A DNA stretch of 64,000 nucleotides from Kalaharituber pfeilii. Taxonomy: Eukaryota > Ascomycota > Pezizomycetes > Pezizales > Pezizaceae. The stretch is from contig WHUZ01000010.1 of assembly GCA_015179045.1 (NCBI GenBank), forward strand, positions 620,001 to 684,000, written 5' to 3'. A model generated the notes under the pieces. The model worked only from the letters and a program-made list of their open reading frames with translations. It was not told where the DNA came from and ran no database searches. A program made the position numbers and the translations under genes. Of the stretch, positions 12,079-22,248 are shown piece by piece. Each line of letters starts with the position of its first letter. Position 1 is the first letter of the stretch.

Positions 12079-12700
12079 TGAGATTGGCGGATCACCCATG
12101 TATAAGCTCGATGAGAACTAGATTACTGCTGCGTTCGCTGACATGACTGGTATGATTCGTACCAGGAATATAGTATGAGGCTGAATGGGGTCATGAATTA
12201 TAAATCAACTGTTGTAGCGCTGCCTTCAGATTTGCTATCGCTTTCTATGGATTTCCAGTCCTACGTCGCTCACGTAGTGGGTTGCATGAGATCAGACGAC
12301 GGAATAACTCTCGGGCGTATATACATGAATATCGATAGACGGTAGGAATATTGAACAAGAATGTATAACAAGCCATGCTTCAATAGGCGAAACGGAAGAT
12401 ACAGTAGGTTATGCAGAAGCAGATATTTATAATATAGATGAGACTGTATTATTATACAACCAGCTCCTATGACGCACGGAATATCTCCATCCAGTCACTT
12501 TTCTGACGGGATGGAAGTAGAGATAACAGGCGCTAGCTATATATATATTTAAAGCATCCGCTAATCTACTAGTACATACAGCCCATGTTCACACCCATGT
12601 CCACATCGTTACCACCATGCCACCAGACCACTTAATCTAATACTTGAGTATCTACTTCGGTATCCTTCTGAACTATTCTATGTGACTGCAGAACAACCAC
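12079..12700. other. No gene recognised
   Basis: No supported coding region or repeat. Confidence 0.5.
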
Positions 12701-13260
12701 ATCTTGAGTGCAATTATCTGCACTATTATCATACTTCTTCTCTCAATCCTCTTCTCTCAATCCTCTTCTCTACCATTTTCTTTGCTACCTCTGCCTTTTT
12801 TTTTTTTTTTTTTGTCACGTGACCCCGCGCGCAGCTGCTCGCCAAGGCAGGGCGCTACCTCTGCCTTCTCCCTAGCCTTTCTCTCCTTCTTCTCTAGCAC
12901 TCTTATCTCCTCTTGTGTTGCTTCTGAACTCTCTATAATCTCAATTACCTTTTTCAATACCTTCGCCCTTTCTAGCATCTTTGCTCTCTTAGTAGCCGTC
13001 TTTCTCTCTTTAATTTTCTTACCTCTTTTACTGATACTAGATCTATTAATATATAAACTTTTAGTATTATTTTTTTTCTTTATTTTCTTCTCTCTTACTT
13101 TATAGTATTAATACTTTTATAATCTTTAAAGTCATCTATTACTTCTTAAATCTTATAGTATTTCTTTTTTTTACTATAATATTCTCTTATTATATTCTTC
13201 AAAACTTCTATCTTCTTCTATACTATAATCTCTTCTCTCTTAATATACTATCTGAATGTA
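12701..13260 (-). pseudogene. AT-rich relic with lysine/glutamate-rich coiled coil
   Basis: On the minus strand, about 12978-12757 encodes a charged helical stretch (LERAKVLKKVIEIIESSEAT ... EEIRVLEKKERKARE) that is broken by a hairpin-tail insertion and fades into very AT-rich sequence. Similar charged tails occur at the C-termini of Fot1-type transposases and in gag proteins, so this is probably a decayed transposon end. I cannot name a family. Heavy AT content and stops suggest mutation after transposition. Confidence 0.35.
12798..12853 (-). mobile_element. Family-A tail micro-insertion, 56 bp
   Basis: The exact 14-bp TSD GCTACCTCTGCCTT lies at 12784-12797 and 12854-12867. Between them is poly(T) and the reversed hairpin. 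In the sense orientation it starts GCCCTGCCTTGGCGAGCAGC. It interrupts the coiled-coil relic. Confidence 0.92.
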
Positions 13261-13276
13261 GTAGTATTTAGTTCCT

Positions 13277-13900
13277 ACTGTTATAGCCCACGTCCTATAG
13301 TCTCCTTACACTAAGCCACAACCGCCAGCAAGCCACGACCGCCGGCAAGTCATGACCGCCTCCTGCCAACAGCCGGCAAGCTCATAGAACCGGCTATAGG
13401 TAGCTAGCAAGCTGCCAGTATAACCCGCCTGCCAGTATAGCCTGCCTGCCAGTATAGCCTGCCTGCCCGTATAGCCTACCTGCCTGCTAAAGTAGTGCTA
13501 TAGTGAAAACTCTGCCTTCACCACTCTGCTCTTACTACTGTCCTCGTCGCTGCTTTTACCTTTGTATTATGTTTCTTAGCTAATGAACCTATCATGTATA
13601 TATAGGCTCTATCTTGCCCTCACATAAATAGTTCTTTCTCTCCTTGTCTGTTGTCTTGTCTTCTTAATGACCCATATGGTTCCTCGTAGTCCATATGTTC
13701 TTGTTATTCTTGTCAATCCCTAGATCTAATTCAGTACCTGATCTTCTCTGCCTTTTCAGCATAGCCTGCCATCGTCGGTGAACTGGCACCGCTGAACCAG
13801 CACCACTGAACCACCACTCACGAGCATCTCCTGTCAAGCCTCTCCTGTCAAGTTTATCAATTTTCTGCGGGTCGGCGATTGTGCAACTACTGTTACCCTG
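13277..13900 (+). repeat. Possible LTR-like segment
   Basis: The segment begins TGTTATAGCCCACG, contains a TATA-like TATATATAGGCTC at about 13594, pyrimidine-rich stretches, and a 17-bp tandem array. No matching second copy or TSD is visible, so calling it a solo LTR is inference. Confidence 0.3.
13414..13488. repeat. 17-bp tandem repeat, about 4.4 units
   Basis: Units of GCCAGTATAGCCTGCCT, the first and last slightly diverged, run head to tail. It lies inside the LTR-like segment. Confidence 0.9.
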
Positions 13901-13915
13901 AACCGGTCGTATCCC

Positions 13916-14086
13916 TTAGCAGCATCCGCCGCCGCGCGTGACATCTAGTGTCCCTCTTGTCTCTACTACTTCTATAGCATTCTTCATCATCTCTTTAATT
14001 ATATCTAACTTGCTATTATACTCTTCTTTCTTTCTGTGAGCCCTCTCTACTCTTTCTTTAACTGTAATAATATCATCTCTCTCTCT
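13916..14086 (-). pseudogene. Charged coiled-coil relic
   Basis: The minus strand encodes VKERVERAHRKKEEYNSKLD and continues to MKNAIEVVETRG. It continues on the far side of the LINE insertion (about 15640-15830, minus strand: KAREIEKELRRTKKILVKED-like). The two halves belong to one pre-existing AT-rich element resembling the relic at 12701-13260. Function and family are unknown. Confidence 0.35.
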
Positions 14087-14412
14087 ATGGGGAGGGGAAT
14101 GCGCGCGGGTGGAAGTAGCGGAAGTGGAGTTGGAGGGACGCAAGGGAGGAGGCAGGGAGGAGTGGGAGGCCTCTATCTTCTGGGCGACGCAAGGGGGAGG
14201 TGCAGTGTACACAGACGGGAGTATGAACGAGAAGGGAAGGGTGGGAGGAGGGTATTGGAAGTGGGGCGGCGGAGGGGGAGAAGAGATGGGGACAGGTGCA
14301 ATGGTGTAGGATGGGGAAATCAAGGGGATGAGAAAGAGAGTGGAGAAAGCAGTTCCGGCTCCGGCAAACCTGGTCATCCTGACAGACTCGCAAGCAGCAA
14401 TCGCAGCGTTGA

Positions 14413-14827
14413 TGTAACGGCGGACGTGGTCTGGGGCCCGTGGATGACGGCGATCTACGGAGCGCAGGCAGGAGGCGGCAGGCGGCAGTTCAGCAGTTCG
14501 CGGGTTCAACGGTTCACAGCGGTACAGCAGTTCAGCGGATCGGCACAGCAGGTAACCACTCTACTTAGTAGAAACTAAATACAAGAGGTTGCGTAAAGAG
14601 AAAAAGGAAAGGAGAACACACAGCCATGAACACCACTTATATACACTTTCGAGACTGCAATACGCACTCACGTCACATCCCTTTTACCCATATATATTGT
14701 ACCGACATCCTGAAATGCTTGTCAGAGGTCATCTTTTAGCGTGAAGCTATCATCCTGAAATGCTTGTCAGAGGTCATCTTTTAGCGTGAAGCTATTTACC
14801 CGGCTCGCTATACAATATCCCGTTACA
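14413..14827 (+). mobile_element. Solo LTR with 5-bp TSD
   Basis: This 415-bp unit begins TGTAACGG and ends CCGTTACA, perfect 8-bp inverted termini, and is flanked by GTTGA at 14408-14412 and 14828-14832. These are the marks of an LTR-retrotransposon solo LTR. It inserted in the RNase H coding sequence of a LINE. A TATA-like TTATATACAC lies at about 14638. Orientation is arbitrary. Confidence 0.92.
14706..14795. repeat. 45-bp tandem duplication
   Basis: A 45-bp unit starting CATCCTGAAATGCTTGTCAG is repeated perfectly head to tail (14706-14750, 14751-14795) inside the solo LTR. No substitutions separate the copies, so the duplication is recent. Confidence 0.95.
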
Positions 14828-15639
14828 GTTGAGGAAGGCAGGGAGAACGGGGAAAGCGCGAACCGGAGACCTAAGGAGGGTGGTGGACGTAATAGCAGAG
14901 AGGAAAGGAAAGGGGGGGACGTCAAGCTCATGTGGGTCAAGGCACATATTGGCATCGCTGGCAATGAGGCGGCGGACGTTGAAGCAAAGAAAGCGGCAGA
15001 CAGAATTGGGAAGTCGGTGGTGACGGAAGGAGGGCTGCGACAGAAGTGGAAGAGACTGCACGCAGCAGAGAGAAGAGAAGTTGGATATGGGGGAGGCTCA
15101 GTGATGAGGTGGAGTAGGGTGGCAGCAACTGCCTTCATCAGACTGAGAACAGGGAAGGGGATGGGGAAAGAGTGGGACATAAGAACAGGAAAAGTGGCGG
15201 AAGGGGGCGTGTGTAGCTGTGGGCAGAAGCAAACGGCGGACCACCTAGCATTTAGGTGTAAAGAGGTGGACTACCCGGCAGGGTGAAAGAGGTGGGAGGA
15301 CGTGGATGAGAAGAAATGGATTGAGCAACAAGAGAACGGGGAAGTGGTGGATGTGTTGGGGGAGTTTTTTGGGTCTTTGAAGGTGTAAGGGGAGGGGACG
15401 AATTTTCGTTTGTCTGAAGGCGGCGGCGGAAGAAAGATGTAGCTATTTTTAATTGCCTCGGGGAGGTGGGGCGGGGAGGGGTTGAGATTTCCGTTTGTAG
15501 AGGAGGCGGCGGAAGACTTAGCTAGACAAGCCTGCCTCCGAGCTTTAAGGGTTTAGACCCAGGGGCCCTGCCATGGCAAACCGCCGCATGCGGGGTCACG
15601 TGAAATATATATATATTAAAAAAAAAAAAATCTCTCTCT

Positions 15640-16630
15640 TTCAAACATGCTAGCTATCAATTGTTTCTATCTCATATATAGATATTTTTAATACTTTATA
15701 CATACTTCCTATCTATTATATAGATCTTCTCTCTCTATCCTTCCTCTACTAGTTCTAAGAATTCTATTATTAGATCCTCTTTTACTAATATCTTTTTTGT
15801 TCTCCTTAACTCTTTTTCTATTTCTCTTGCCTTCCACTTATATCACTACTCAATCTAGTATGTTACTACTTTAGGGGTTGCATTTTGCTGTTTTTGGAAG
15901 ATGTTACCTGTTCTAGATTGCTTTAGTCTCTTTTAGATTCTCTCTGCTACCAATTAACTGATTCTCTACAACACTGGTACGTCAGTTAACACCAACAAGG
16001 CTGCACTAGCACCAATCAGATGCAACTGCCCTGCTTTTTCAAATTTGTATAGGAGAGCTTCCAAAAAACTCTGAAAACTTGACCTTGGGGAAATGACTTG
16101 ATATCTTCTGAATTCTGTGACATAAAGATGATATTGTTTCTTGGGCGGTCTTAAGATTCCCTTTGTTGTAACTTTTGGCTTCTGGATGTGCTGGGAAGGT
16201 TGTTTTCTTTCAAGCGCTCGTTCTGTAAAAGTAGTTGTTGCGATGCTCTCAAGTAATTCGCTTGTGCCAATGTCAAATATCACGAGTTCAACTATCCTGT
16301 AATCCTAGTTCACTCTTAAGCGCTGATGGCCCTCCCTTGTTGCTAGTGAGCGGCAAAGCCAGCGAGCCTTGATTACATGATATTGATAACTAATCTAAAC
16401 TATTCTACAGCTTCCTCCTCTACCTTCTAGAGACCTTGAGAGATATTAAACGTAAAAGACTTGAGTAGGTCGTAATTCAACCACTTTTGATATTTATAGA
16501 AGTTGTTGGCAGGTTGGAATGAGCTCCGAGTCTCTAATTTATTACCATATTAGGCATTTACAGTTTATGAAACCATGCGCTGGCTGAGCATTTCAGCGAG
16601 CTGTCAAGAGAAACATTAGCGTGATGTTGG
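15640..16630. other. AT-rich relic DNA, no intact gene
   Basis: The left part continues the relic interrupted at 14086. A minus-strand ORF at 16283-15966 (105 codons) has no motif I recognise. Pyrimidine/AT-rich composition suggests an old mutated element. Confidence 0.45.
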
Positions 16631-16633
16631 CTG

Positions 16634-16665
16634 TCTTGAGCTCGAGCTCTGGCTCGAGCTCAAGA
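16634..16665. repeat. Perfect 14-bp inverted repeat
   Basis: TCTTGAGCTCGAGC, a 4-nt spacer TCTG, then GCTCGAGCTCAAGA. It could extrude as a cruciform. It overlaps the likely left TSD of the next family-B tail, and the right flank repeats a diverged version (GAGTTCGAGGTGGCTCGGCT from 16733). Confidence 0.85.
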
Positions 16666-16677
16666 TCAGTCAAGCTG

Positions 16678-16732
16678 ATCGCCATAGCCCATAGGGCGGC
16701 ATGCGATAAATGATATAAAAATAAAAAAAAAA
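16678..16732 (+). mobile_element. Family-B tail insertion
   Basis: ATCGCCATAGCCCATAGGGC, then GGCATGCGATAAATGATATA and poly(A). The outer stem is ATCGC/GCGAT and the inner stem GCCC/GGGC. Flanking GAGYTCGAG...GGCTCG sequences look like an imperfect target duplication of about 22 bp. Confidence 0.75.
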
Positions 16733-16741
16733 GAGTTCGAG

Positions 16742-18180
16742 GTGGCTCGGCTCGTGCCACTCACTACAAGTTGTTCCCTGTTCGAGAGGTCCCAATTTTC
16801 GTGGTCCTGTTTTGTAGTACGTATCCTTCATAAGGAGAATTCTTTCTTTGGGGAACTCAGGGTCTATGACCATGAATCGTATCTTATAGGGTGCTTCAGC
16901 GCAAAGGTTCCTGTTTATTCTGTCCCTCATGGCCTTCTTGTATTAGAAGATGCTTTGGAAGCCTGGGTCTTCACTGATTTCATGCCAGTTTTGGGCACCG
17001 AACACTCTCGCCTGCCATATCCTGTTTTTGAGTGGTGGGTCACCCTTTTTTGTAGTTCTAGTTCCTGGGGTCTATGAGAGGTGTCGAGGGGCTTCTGTGC
17101 TGGCATTTTTTTTTAGCGAGTGTGCATGTGTGTTTTGCTTTGGGTGTTTCGAGTCCGGGGGCTACTTTGAGCATTTCGGGTGCAAGGACTGCTTTAGCCG
17201 CAGCTGCGTATGATTTTGGTGCTACCGGTTCCTTTCCCTTTCCCTTTGCCGATTCTGGTTGTTTCAGCTCTTGTGCCGGTTCTCTCTTGGTGGCCTTTTC
17301 TGGTGTCCTTTCCCGTGTGATCTGCCGTCTCCCTCTTCCTCTGTAGGTTTCTCGTCCTCTGCGGGGGGTTCCGTGTAATCCTCGTAGTTCCTTTTATGGC
17401 ATCGGTTCAGTGTCATCTGTGGTCTGCGTTGTGTATGTAGCGTTAGGGATCTCTTGCAACATGTCCACCTCTACATCCCTCGGTCGGTATTTGCTATCAT
17501 TCATCCCAGTATGGCTGTATGTGACGTCGTCCATCCTGGTTAGTTTAATGACAGTATTGTCCTTGGTCAAATTCAGTGTCTGTTCGGTGACCGGCAATGG
17601 GTCGACGACTGGTAGCGCCGGAACGAGTGATAGTGCCAGAGCTGTTGATGTTTGTCTTGCCGGAGTTGTTTCGGCCTCATGTCTCGCTGCGTGGGTCTTG
17701 TACGTGCTGTCCCCCAGTGTGAGGGTGGAGATTCTTTTCCCTCCATTTCCCTGGGCCATTTCTGTGTCCCTTCGGTTGTAGTCATCAGGTCAATTGCTGG
17801 GATGGCTGGGGGAGTGTTGAGGGTAGATAGGGGCTGGAGGCCGGTAGTCTCCATGGGGGTTCCTTGTCTTGGGGTTGGAGTGGATGACTCAGCGAGCATG
17901 TCCTTTATTTATCCAATTTGTTGTGAAAGCTGGTTCGTCCTGACCAGCATCGTTCCTGAGTGGTGCACCAGTTCTTTTTTTAGGTGCTTCAGGCATTCGC
18001 TTAGGTATTTCGTTTTCTTATCTAGCATTGCCGATGTTCCATTGATGATAATCTGGAGTGTTTCCTCTAATTTTATCTGAATGAAGGCCTTCAGTTCTCC
18101 TGTCCTCTCCTCTTTATCATCCTTGTGGTCCTCCTTTGCCCTCCAATTCCAATAGCCCCCGCCGGCGCAGCCGAATTCGC
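16742..18180 (-). pseudogene. Family-B-like LINE ORF1 fragment
   Basis: Reading right to left, the frame begins with a low-complexity N-terminus (about 18160-17400, rich in Thr, Pro and Ser, with a helical segment ELKAFIQIKLEETLQ). It reaches the conserved block PYKIRFMVIDPEFPKERILL at about 16880-16820, which matches PYQIRRVILDKEFPHERILL in the full LINE ORF1 at 38243-39601. ORF1 proteins bind the LINE RNA. Frameshifts and stops break it, and the C-terminal zinc knuckle is missing because a family-B tail interrupts at 16733. Confidence 0.65.
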
Positions 18181-18195
18181 CGGCACAACCGAACT

Positions 18196-19670
18196 TTTTT
18201 TTTTTTTTTTTTTTTGTCAATCAGGTAACCCCGCTTGCAGCTCTAAGCCATGGCAGGGTCCCTGGGCAAGCCCTCAAAGCCCGGAGACAGGCTTAACAAA
18301 GAAATTTCTACATACATCTCCCTGTTTCCACCCCCCCCTCTCCCCTTCTAGAACCTGATTCCAGAAAAGAAAACCTTCTGGGCGGTTCTTCTGGTTTCTG
18401 CATCAGAAAGCGAGATGCTCCCCTATTCCACTCCATGACCTTCTCCTTCCCACATCTCTCCACCTCTCCACCTCTCTCCTCTCCTTCCTCCACGCCTTTA
18501 CAGCCCGGAAAAAATTCTCGTTACATGACATCATCCCCCTCCCGCCCCCCTCATGAATTCCCGACCCAGGTCGGGGAATCGCGCGCTTCTAAAACCTGAG
18601 CCCGGAAAAGAATCTTTCCAACTCATCCCACTCCTCCCCATTCTCTGCCGTCCTTCTCCAGTTCTTCTCCATGTCCCCCCATTCTCTAAACCCTTCTGGA
18701 CGAAACCTCTGCTGACTGCACTGGAAGGCTACGTGCTCTCCCGTCTGGACCACCCCACAGCTGCACTCCTCTGACTCTGCGGCTCCTATCCTCTTCAACC
18801 ATGCTCTGCACCTCCTTCATTCTAGGCTCATGGCCGTGAAGTTGGATACCGCCACCCTGTTCCACTCTATGACCTTCCCTCCTCCATACCCCCTCACTAC
18901 CCTCCTCTCCTTTCTCCATGCCTTGACTCTCTGGCGTACCCTACTCCCGGTGGCCACCTCCTTCCCCTTCTTCGTCATCCCCTTCTTCGCCTTCTCATCT
19001 GCCTTCTCATTACCCGCAATCCCGATGTGAGCCTTGACCCTCCCACATCAGTCTTGTATCCCCTCCTTTTCTCTTCCTCCTCGCCACCGCATCCACCACT
19101 CTTCTCACATCCTCGGTCTTTCCCTTTCCCTCCTTGCCTGCCTTCTGAATCGCCATGACAGCAGCTTCAGAATCTAAGCAAACCAGGACCGGTATCTCCT
19201 CCGGTACACTCTCCAGCACTCTTCTCACTGCCCTCACCTCCCCATCAAAAACCGTCGCTGTTCTCCCTACTACCTCCACCACTACCACTGATCTCCCCCA
19301 CACCCCTGCTCCTACCTTGCTGTCCTCGACCTTACTGCCGTCTGAGAAGAGAACTGCTCTCCCTCTTCCAGCCTCCTCGATCGAGGTCTCCCATTCTTCT
19401 CTCCTCCCTTTCTTTCTCCCCAGCCTCTCTGCAACCCCTACTTCCACCTTCTCACACACCCCTCCCCACGAGATCTCCTCCTCCTCTTCTGCAAATCTCG
19501 CCCACTGACCCTGCCAGCGATCCAGCACCGTTTCATACCCATCCTTATCTCCTAATGCCCACTGCATTCTCCAATCTTTCCAACTCCTCACGTCCTTCTC
19601 TCTCCCTTACTTTCCCCTCTGAAGTCGCATGTACAAAGCTCCGTCAGCTCTGATGGTGACTCTACCTCCC
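18196..19670 (-). mobile_element. Family-A LINE, 5'-truncated copy
   Basis: This 1475-bp minus-strand insertion has an exact 13-bp TSD (GCACAACCGAACT at 18183-18195 and 19671-19683). From right to left it carries RNase H, the cysteine motif, a 3' UTR ending AGCCTGTCTCCGGGCTTTGA, the hairpin with loop TTAGA (CCATGGCTTAGAGCTGCAAG) and poly(A). Confidence 0.92.
18589..19591 (-). pseudogene. LINE RNase H and C-terminal zinc motif
   Basis: The minus strand encodes AVLFSDGSKVEDSKVGAGVW (first catalytic Asp), the helix with VFDGEVRAVRRVLESVPEEI, VLVCLDSEAAVMAIQKAGKE (catalytic Asp in LDSEA) and DTRLMW before a frameshift. A second open part at 18798-18589 ends with ECSCGVVQTGEHVAFQCSQQ, a C-x-C...H...C motif typical of the Tad-like ORF2 tail. 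The region between (about 19010-18800) is shifted or has stops. It would have processed RNA-DNA hybrids, but the copy is dead. It is almost collinear with the mutated plus-strand copy at 25760-26640. Confidence 0.8.
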
Positions 19671-20037
19671 GCACAACCGAACTGGCCGGCATAACCAAAC
19701 TCACTAGAGCTGCCGAACCTACCAGGTGAAGTGACTACCTCTGATGTAGTAACTGAGCTCATTGAGAGGATGCTCAAGGCACTCCAGGCACCTCAAACCG
19801 CTCAGCTCCAGGGCCTGATGGAATTAGCTATAGGTTCATTAAGCTGATTAACAAAACAGTTCTAGGGAGGCAACTGATGAAGGAGCGGCTACCGAACTGG
19901 CTGAAGGTAGAATGCCAAAGGGCTGGCAATTCAGCAAAGTCATCATGATACCGAAATCTGGGAAAGACCTCAAGCAGGCGAAGAGCTGGAGGCCAATCCA
20001 ACTCATTAACTGCATCGGCAAGCTGATGGAGAAGGTT

Positions 20038-20369
20038 TTTTTTTTTTTTTTTTTTTTTTATTTCATGAATCGCGTACCGCCCTAAGGGCTATGGCGATGT
20101 TTAGTTAAATACAAAATAGAAAGAAATTTAAATCCCCGGAAATCCATGCATGATGGGGAAGAAGTGAGAATAAAAAAAAGTCAATAATAATAATAAAAGT
20201 AGAAATCCCCGGAACCTCTTGTGTGAAGGGGAAGTGAGAATGTCATTATCATCAGGGAAAAACAGTCTCCGTCCCAGTATACTTCCGTCCCCTGGCTACC
20301 CTGTCTCCGGGCTATGAGGGCTTGCCCAGGGACCCTGCCATGGCCACGTGCTACGAGCGGGGTTATGTG

Positions 20370-20403
<34 letters not shown>

Positions 20404-20649
20404 CCGTCCCCTGTCCCACTCGTATTGGCTGGTCTTCAACCATTTTCTCCCAAGTCTCACCTTATCCAGCCCTACCTGATCCTCCAGGTATACCACAACC
20501 GAGCTGGTGTTCTTGCCTTCCCCGGCCAGAATTGTCTTCTTCCTCAGCCACCGAATCTCCGCAATCTTTCCCAAGTCTTGATTTGATGCCTCCAACCATT
20601 TCCGGACATTGTTCAGGTCCTTCCGGAGGGCTATCTCATGTACTATCAG
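20038..20649 (-). mobile_element. Family-B ORF1-only element
   Basis: This minus-strand insertion has TSD GGAGAAGGT at 20029-20037 and 20650-20658. It holds the end of an ORF1 (HEIALRKDLNNVRKWLEASN, IRWLRKKTILAGEGKNTSSV, VVYLEDQVGLDKVRLGRKWL), then a 3' UTR with two near repeats around AAATCCCCGGAA, the hairpin ATCGCCATAGCCCTTAGGGC and poly(A). No RT or EN. A family-A tail is nested at 20295-20401. Confidence 0.85.
20295..20401 (+). mobile_element. Family-A tail insertion, 107 bp
   Basis: Nested inside the ORF1-only element, with exact TSD TTCCGTCCCCTG at 20283-20294 and 20402-20413. It begins GCTACCCTGTCTCCGGGCTA, passes the hairpin (CCCTGCCATGGC, loop CACGT, GCTACGAGCGGGG) and ends in about 28 A. 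The size and start site match the insertion at 24212-24318. Confidence 0.92.
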
Positions 20650-20827
20650 GGAGAAGGTGGTTGCAGATGACCTTCAGGATACGGGCCAGTCCCACAAGGG
20701 ACAGTTTGGGGGGGTGAGAGGCAGGTCTGCCATCGATGCCTTGTTCCGGGTTGTGGTAGTCAGCCAGAGAGCACTTGCGTGGAAAGGTCGCGCGGTATAG
20801 GTCATGGAGGATGTCAAGAGCGGATTT

Positions 20828-20879
20828 TTTTTGTTATATCATTACTCGCGGGCCGCCCTAAGAGCTATGGCGAGGAAGG
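20828..20879 (-). mobile_element. Family-B tail micro-insertion, 52 bp
   Basis: Exact TSD GCGGATTT at 20820-20827 and 20880-20887. The sense strand begins five bases before CTCGCCATAGCTCTTAGGGC and ends with a short poly(A). It lies in the RT coding sequence. Confidence 0.92.
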
Positions 20880-21150
20880 GCGGATTTGGGAACATAAGAT
20901 GGGAGGTTGTCAAGGAATAGGTTCAGAGCTCACCAGCTGAGAAATGGCTACCCTGACTAGAGACCTCTTCTGAGAGCATGAATTCGAAGTCAAGTGGGAT
21001 GGGCAGGTGAGAGGCTGTGGAAAATCAAATGTGGGGGTGCTACTAGGGACTACGGGGTGCCACAGGGGTCCCCGTGGCCCCCAGTAGCATTCCTGATCTT
21101 CATGGCGCCAATATTAGAGGAGATGGAGCATAAGGAAACGAGGGTAGTAG

Positions 21151-22005
21151 GTATAATTACTATAGTTAGTAGAGAAAGAACACTTGTTAAGTTATAAAGT
21201 ATACCTCAAAATTGGAAATCCATCTAGTTTGCCAGCCACGGATAGTATCCTTAATCTTCTGTCTAATTTTTTTGTAAAGAGTACTATTAACAGGAAGATC
21301 TGGGTCGAAGAATTTATGAATAATATCGCAAAGATCAGACTCAATAATTGAATAGTAGCGAGCATAGTATCTGCGTATATAGCAAATACAGTCATCATAT
21401 CTCTGCTTATTATCAATATCAAGAGCAACTCGAGGTTGTTTGCGAGGCTTTCCATGAGTACGAGTCTCTTCCTCAGTCGAAGAGGATAAAAAATCAGTGT
21501 CCGAAAAAGATTGATCAGCCTTCCGTTTTTGCTCATACTTGTTCAATACATGAAGGATTCTGGTAGTTGTCCATATTCCGTTAAGTGTAATCGTAAAAGT
21601 ACCGCTTCTAGGCAAATCATCATGATTGGAATTATGCTAGAGAAAAGAATATAATACGTTAGCAGTGTATTTCACTAACTATCAAAAATAGGAATAATTT
21701 GTACGCTTTCAAGAGTTTCTTGAGAGAAAACAGAGTGATCCCGCTGGAATGACACAAGCGTATCATTTGACAATTCAGAATGCTGGGCTGCAAGTGGATT
21801 GACCAGGGTGGAAGGAGGGACGCCTCCAGAGGAAAGTAGAGCAGGGTCAAGATTATTGTCAGAAACGTGGGAGGAAGACTCCGAAGTGCAGGCTATATGG
21901 TTGACCTTACGACGATTCTTGGATCCCTTAGGGCGACCCATGTTCTTTATATGTGATGGCTGCGCTTGAGTGGTGAAGGTGGATGGGTGCAAGAATGTGA
22001 ATGTG
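21151..22005 (-). pseudogene. Foreign insertion with an AT-hook-like ORF, unknown
   Basis: About 855 bp interrupts the LINE between sequences that are adjacent in other copies. The minus strand has an ATG at 21941 starting MGRPKGSKNRRKVNH, an AT-hook-like GRPKGS/KNRR basic start, followed by a Ser/Thr-rich 85-residue stretch ending at 21675. A second frame (21636-21187) encodes a Lys/Arg-rich segment and RYDDCICYIRRYYARYYSII, ending at a stop. A 43-nt GTTAGT...CTAAC...CTAG intron would link them but shifts the frame; a weaker GTACAA donor at about 21697 keeps it. No TIR or TSD found. A TATATAA-like motif lies just upstream of the ATG. The function is unknown; it could be a transposon gene or a captured gene. 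Confidence 0.4.
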
Positions 22006-22194
22006 AGGTGGAGATCCCCTCGTTCGTCGATGATATCAATTGCATGGTAGTGAACTGGGGACCAGCTAAGTACTTGAGACGGATTGGAGCCAGGGTAGCA
22101 GAGGTAGTCAGGGAGGTAGCCTAGGTCCATGAGTTGCTACTTGAGGCCTCGAAGGAGAAGGTCCTAGTCATTGGTGAGAAGACTAAGAAGAGAT

Positions 22195-22248
22195 TTTTTT
22201 TTATTTTTTTTATATCAATACTCGCATGCCGCCCTATGGGCTATGGTG
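22195..22248 (-). mobile_element. Family-B tail micro-insertion
   Basis: Poly(T) and the reversed hairpin (sense CTCACCATAGCCCATAGGGC, GGCATGCGAGTATTGATATA) interrupt the codons for KKRADVER in the LINE. The duplication is only about 4-5 bp (GAGA) and uncertain. The copy starts at the first base pair of the hairpin. Confidence 0.8.

Larger units (their letters stand above)
14109..15388 (+). pseudogene. LINE RNase H domain, split by an LTR
   Basis: The first part encodes AVYTDGSMNEKGRVGGGYWK (about 14200-14260), the start of RNase H with its first catalytic aspartate, then ILTDSQAAIAA at about 14372-14405 with the third acidic residue. The LTR interrupts here. The second part (from 14833) continues RKAGRTGKARTGDLRRVVDV and VKLMWVKAHIGIAGNEAADV, which carries the WVKAHIG and NEAAD motifs, and ends with the zinc-binding-like CSCGQKQTADHLAFRC. 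A stop at 15284-15286 stands where related copies have tryptophan (TGG to TGA); the natural stop is probably 15386-15388. RNase H would remove RNA from the hybrid during target-primed reverse transcription. It is not functional as it stands. Confidence 0.8.
14087..15630 (+). mobile_element. Family-A LINE, 5'-truncated copy
   Basis: A plus-strand LINE 3' region covers RNase H, the C-terminal cysteine motif and the 3' UTR. The UTR has two about 95-bp partial repeats ending GGCGGCGGAAGA. The copy ends in the hairpin GGCCCTGCCATGGCAAACCG, then CCGCATGCGGGGTCACGTGA and an A-rich tail. The flanks share TCTCTCTCT (up to 14086 and 15631-15639) as a low-complexity TSD. A solo LTR splits it. Confidence 0.85.
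18160..19720. repeat. 18-bp tandem repeats split by a LINE
   Basis: Diverged 18-bp units (CGCCGGCACAACCGAACT and variants) lie at about 18160-18195 and continue at 19684-19720. The family-A LINE copy inserted between two units, its TSD being part of a unit. Confidence 0.7.

Noticed and set aside
1..12700. tRNA or 5S rRNA genes
   Set aside because: A few B-box-like GTTCGA words occur (1852, 8091) but without an A box or cloverleaf.
14036..14578. 180-codon ORF across RNase H and the solo LTR
   Set aside because: It uses the wrong frame for RNase H and crosses the LTR boundary.
21637..21679. A 43-nt intron joining the two frames of the AT-hook-like gene
   Set aside because: The sites look good (GTTAGT, CTAAC, CTAG), but splicing there gives an immediate TAA; left open in the feature instead.
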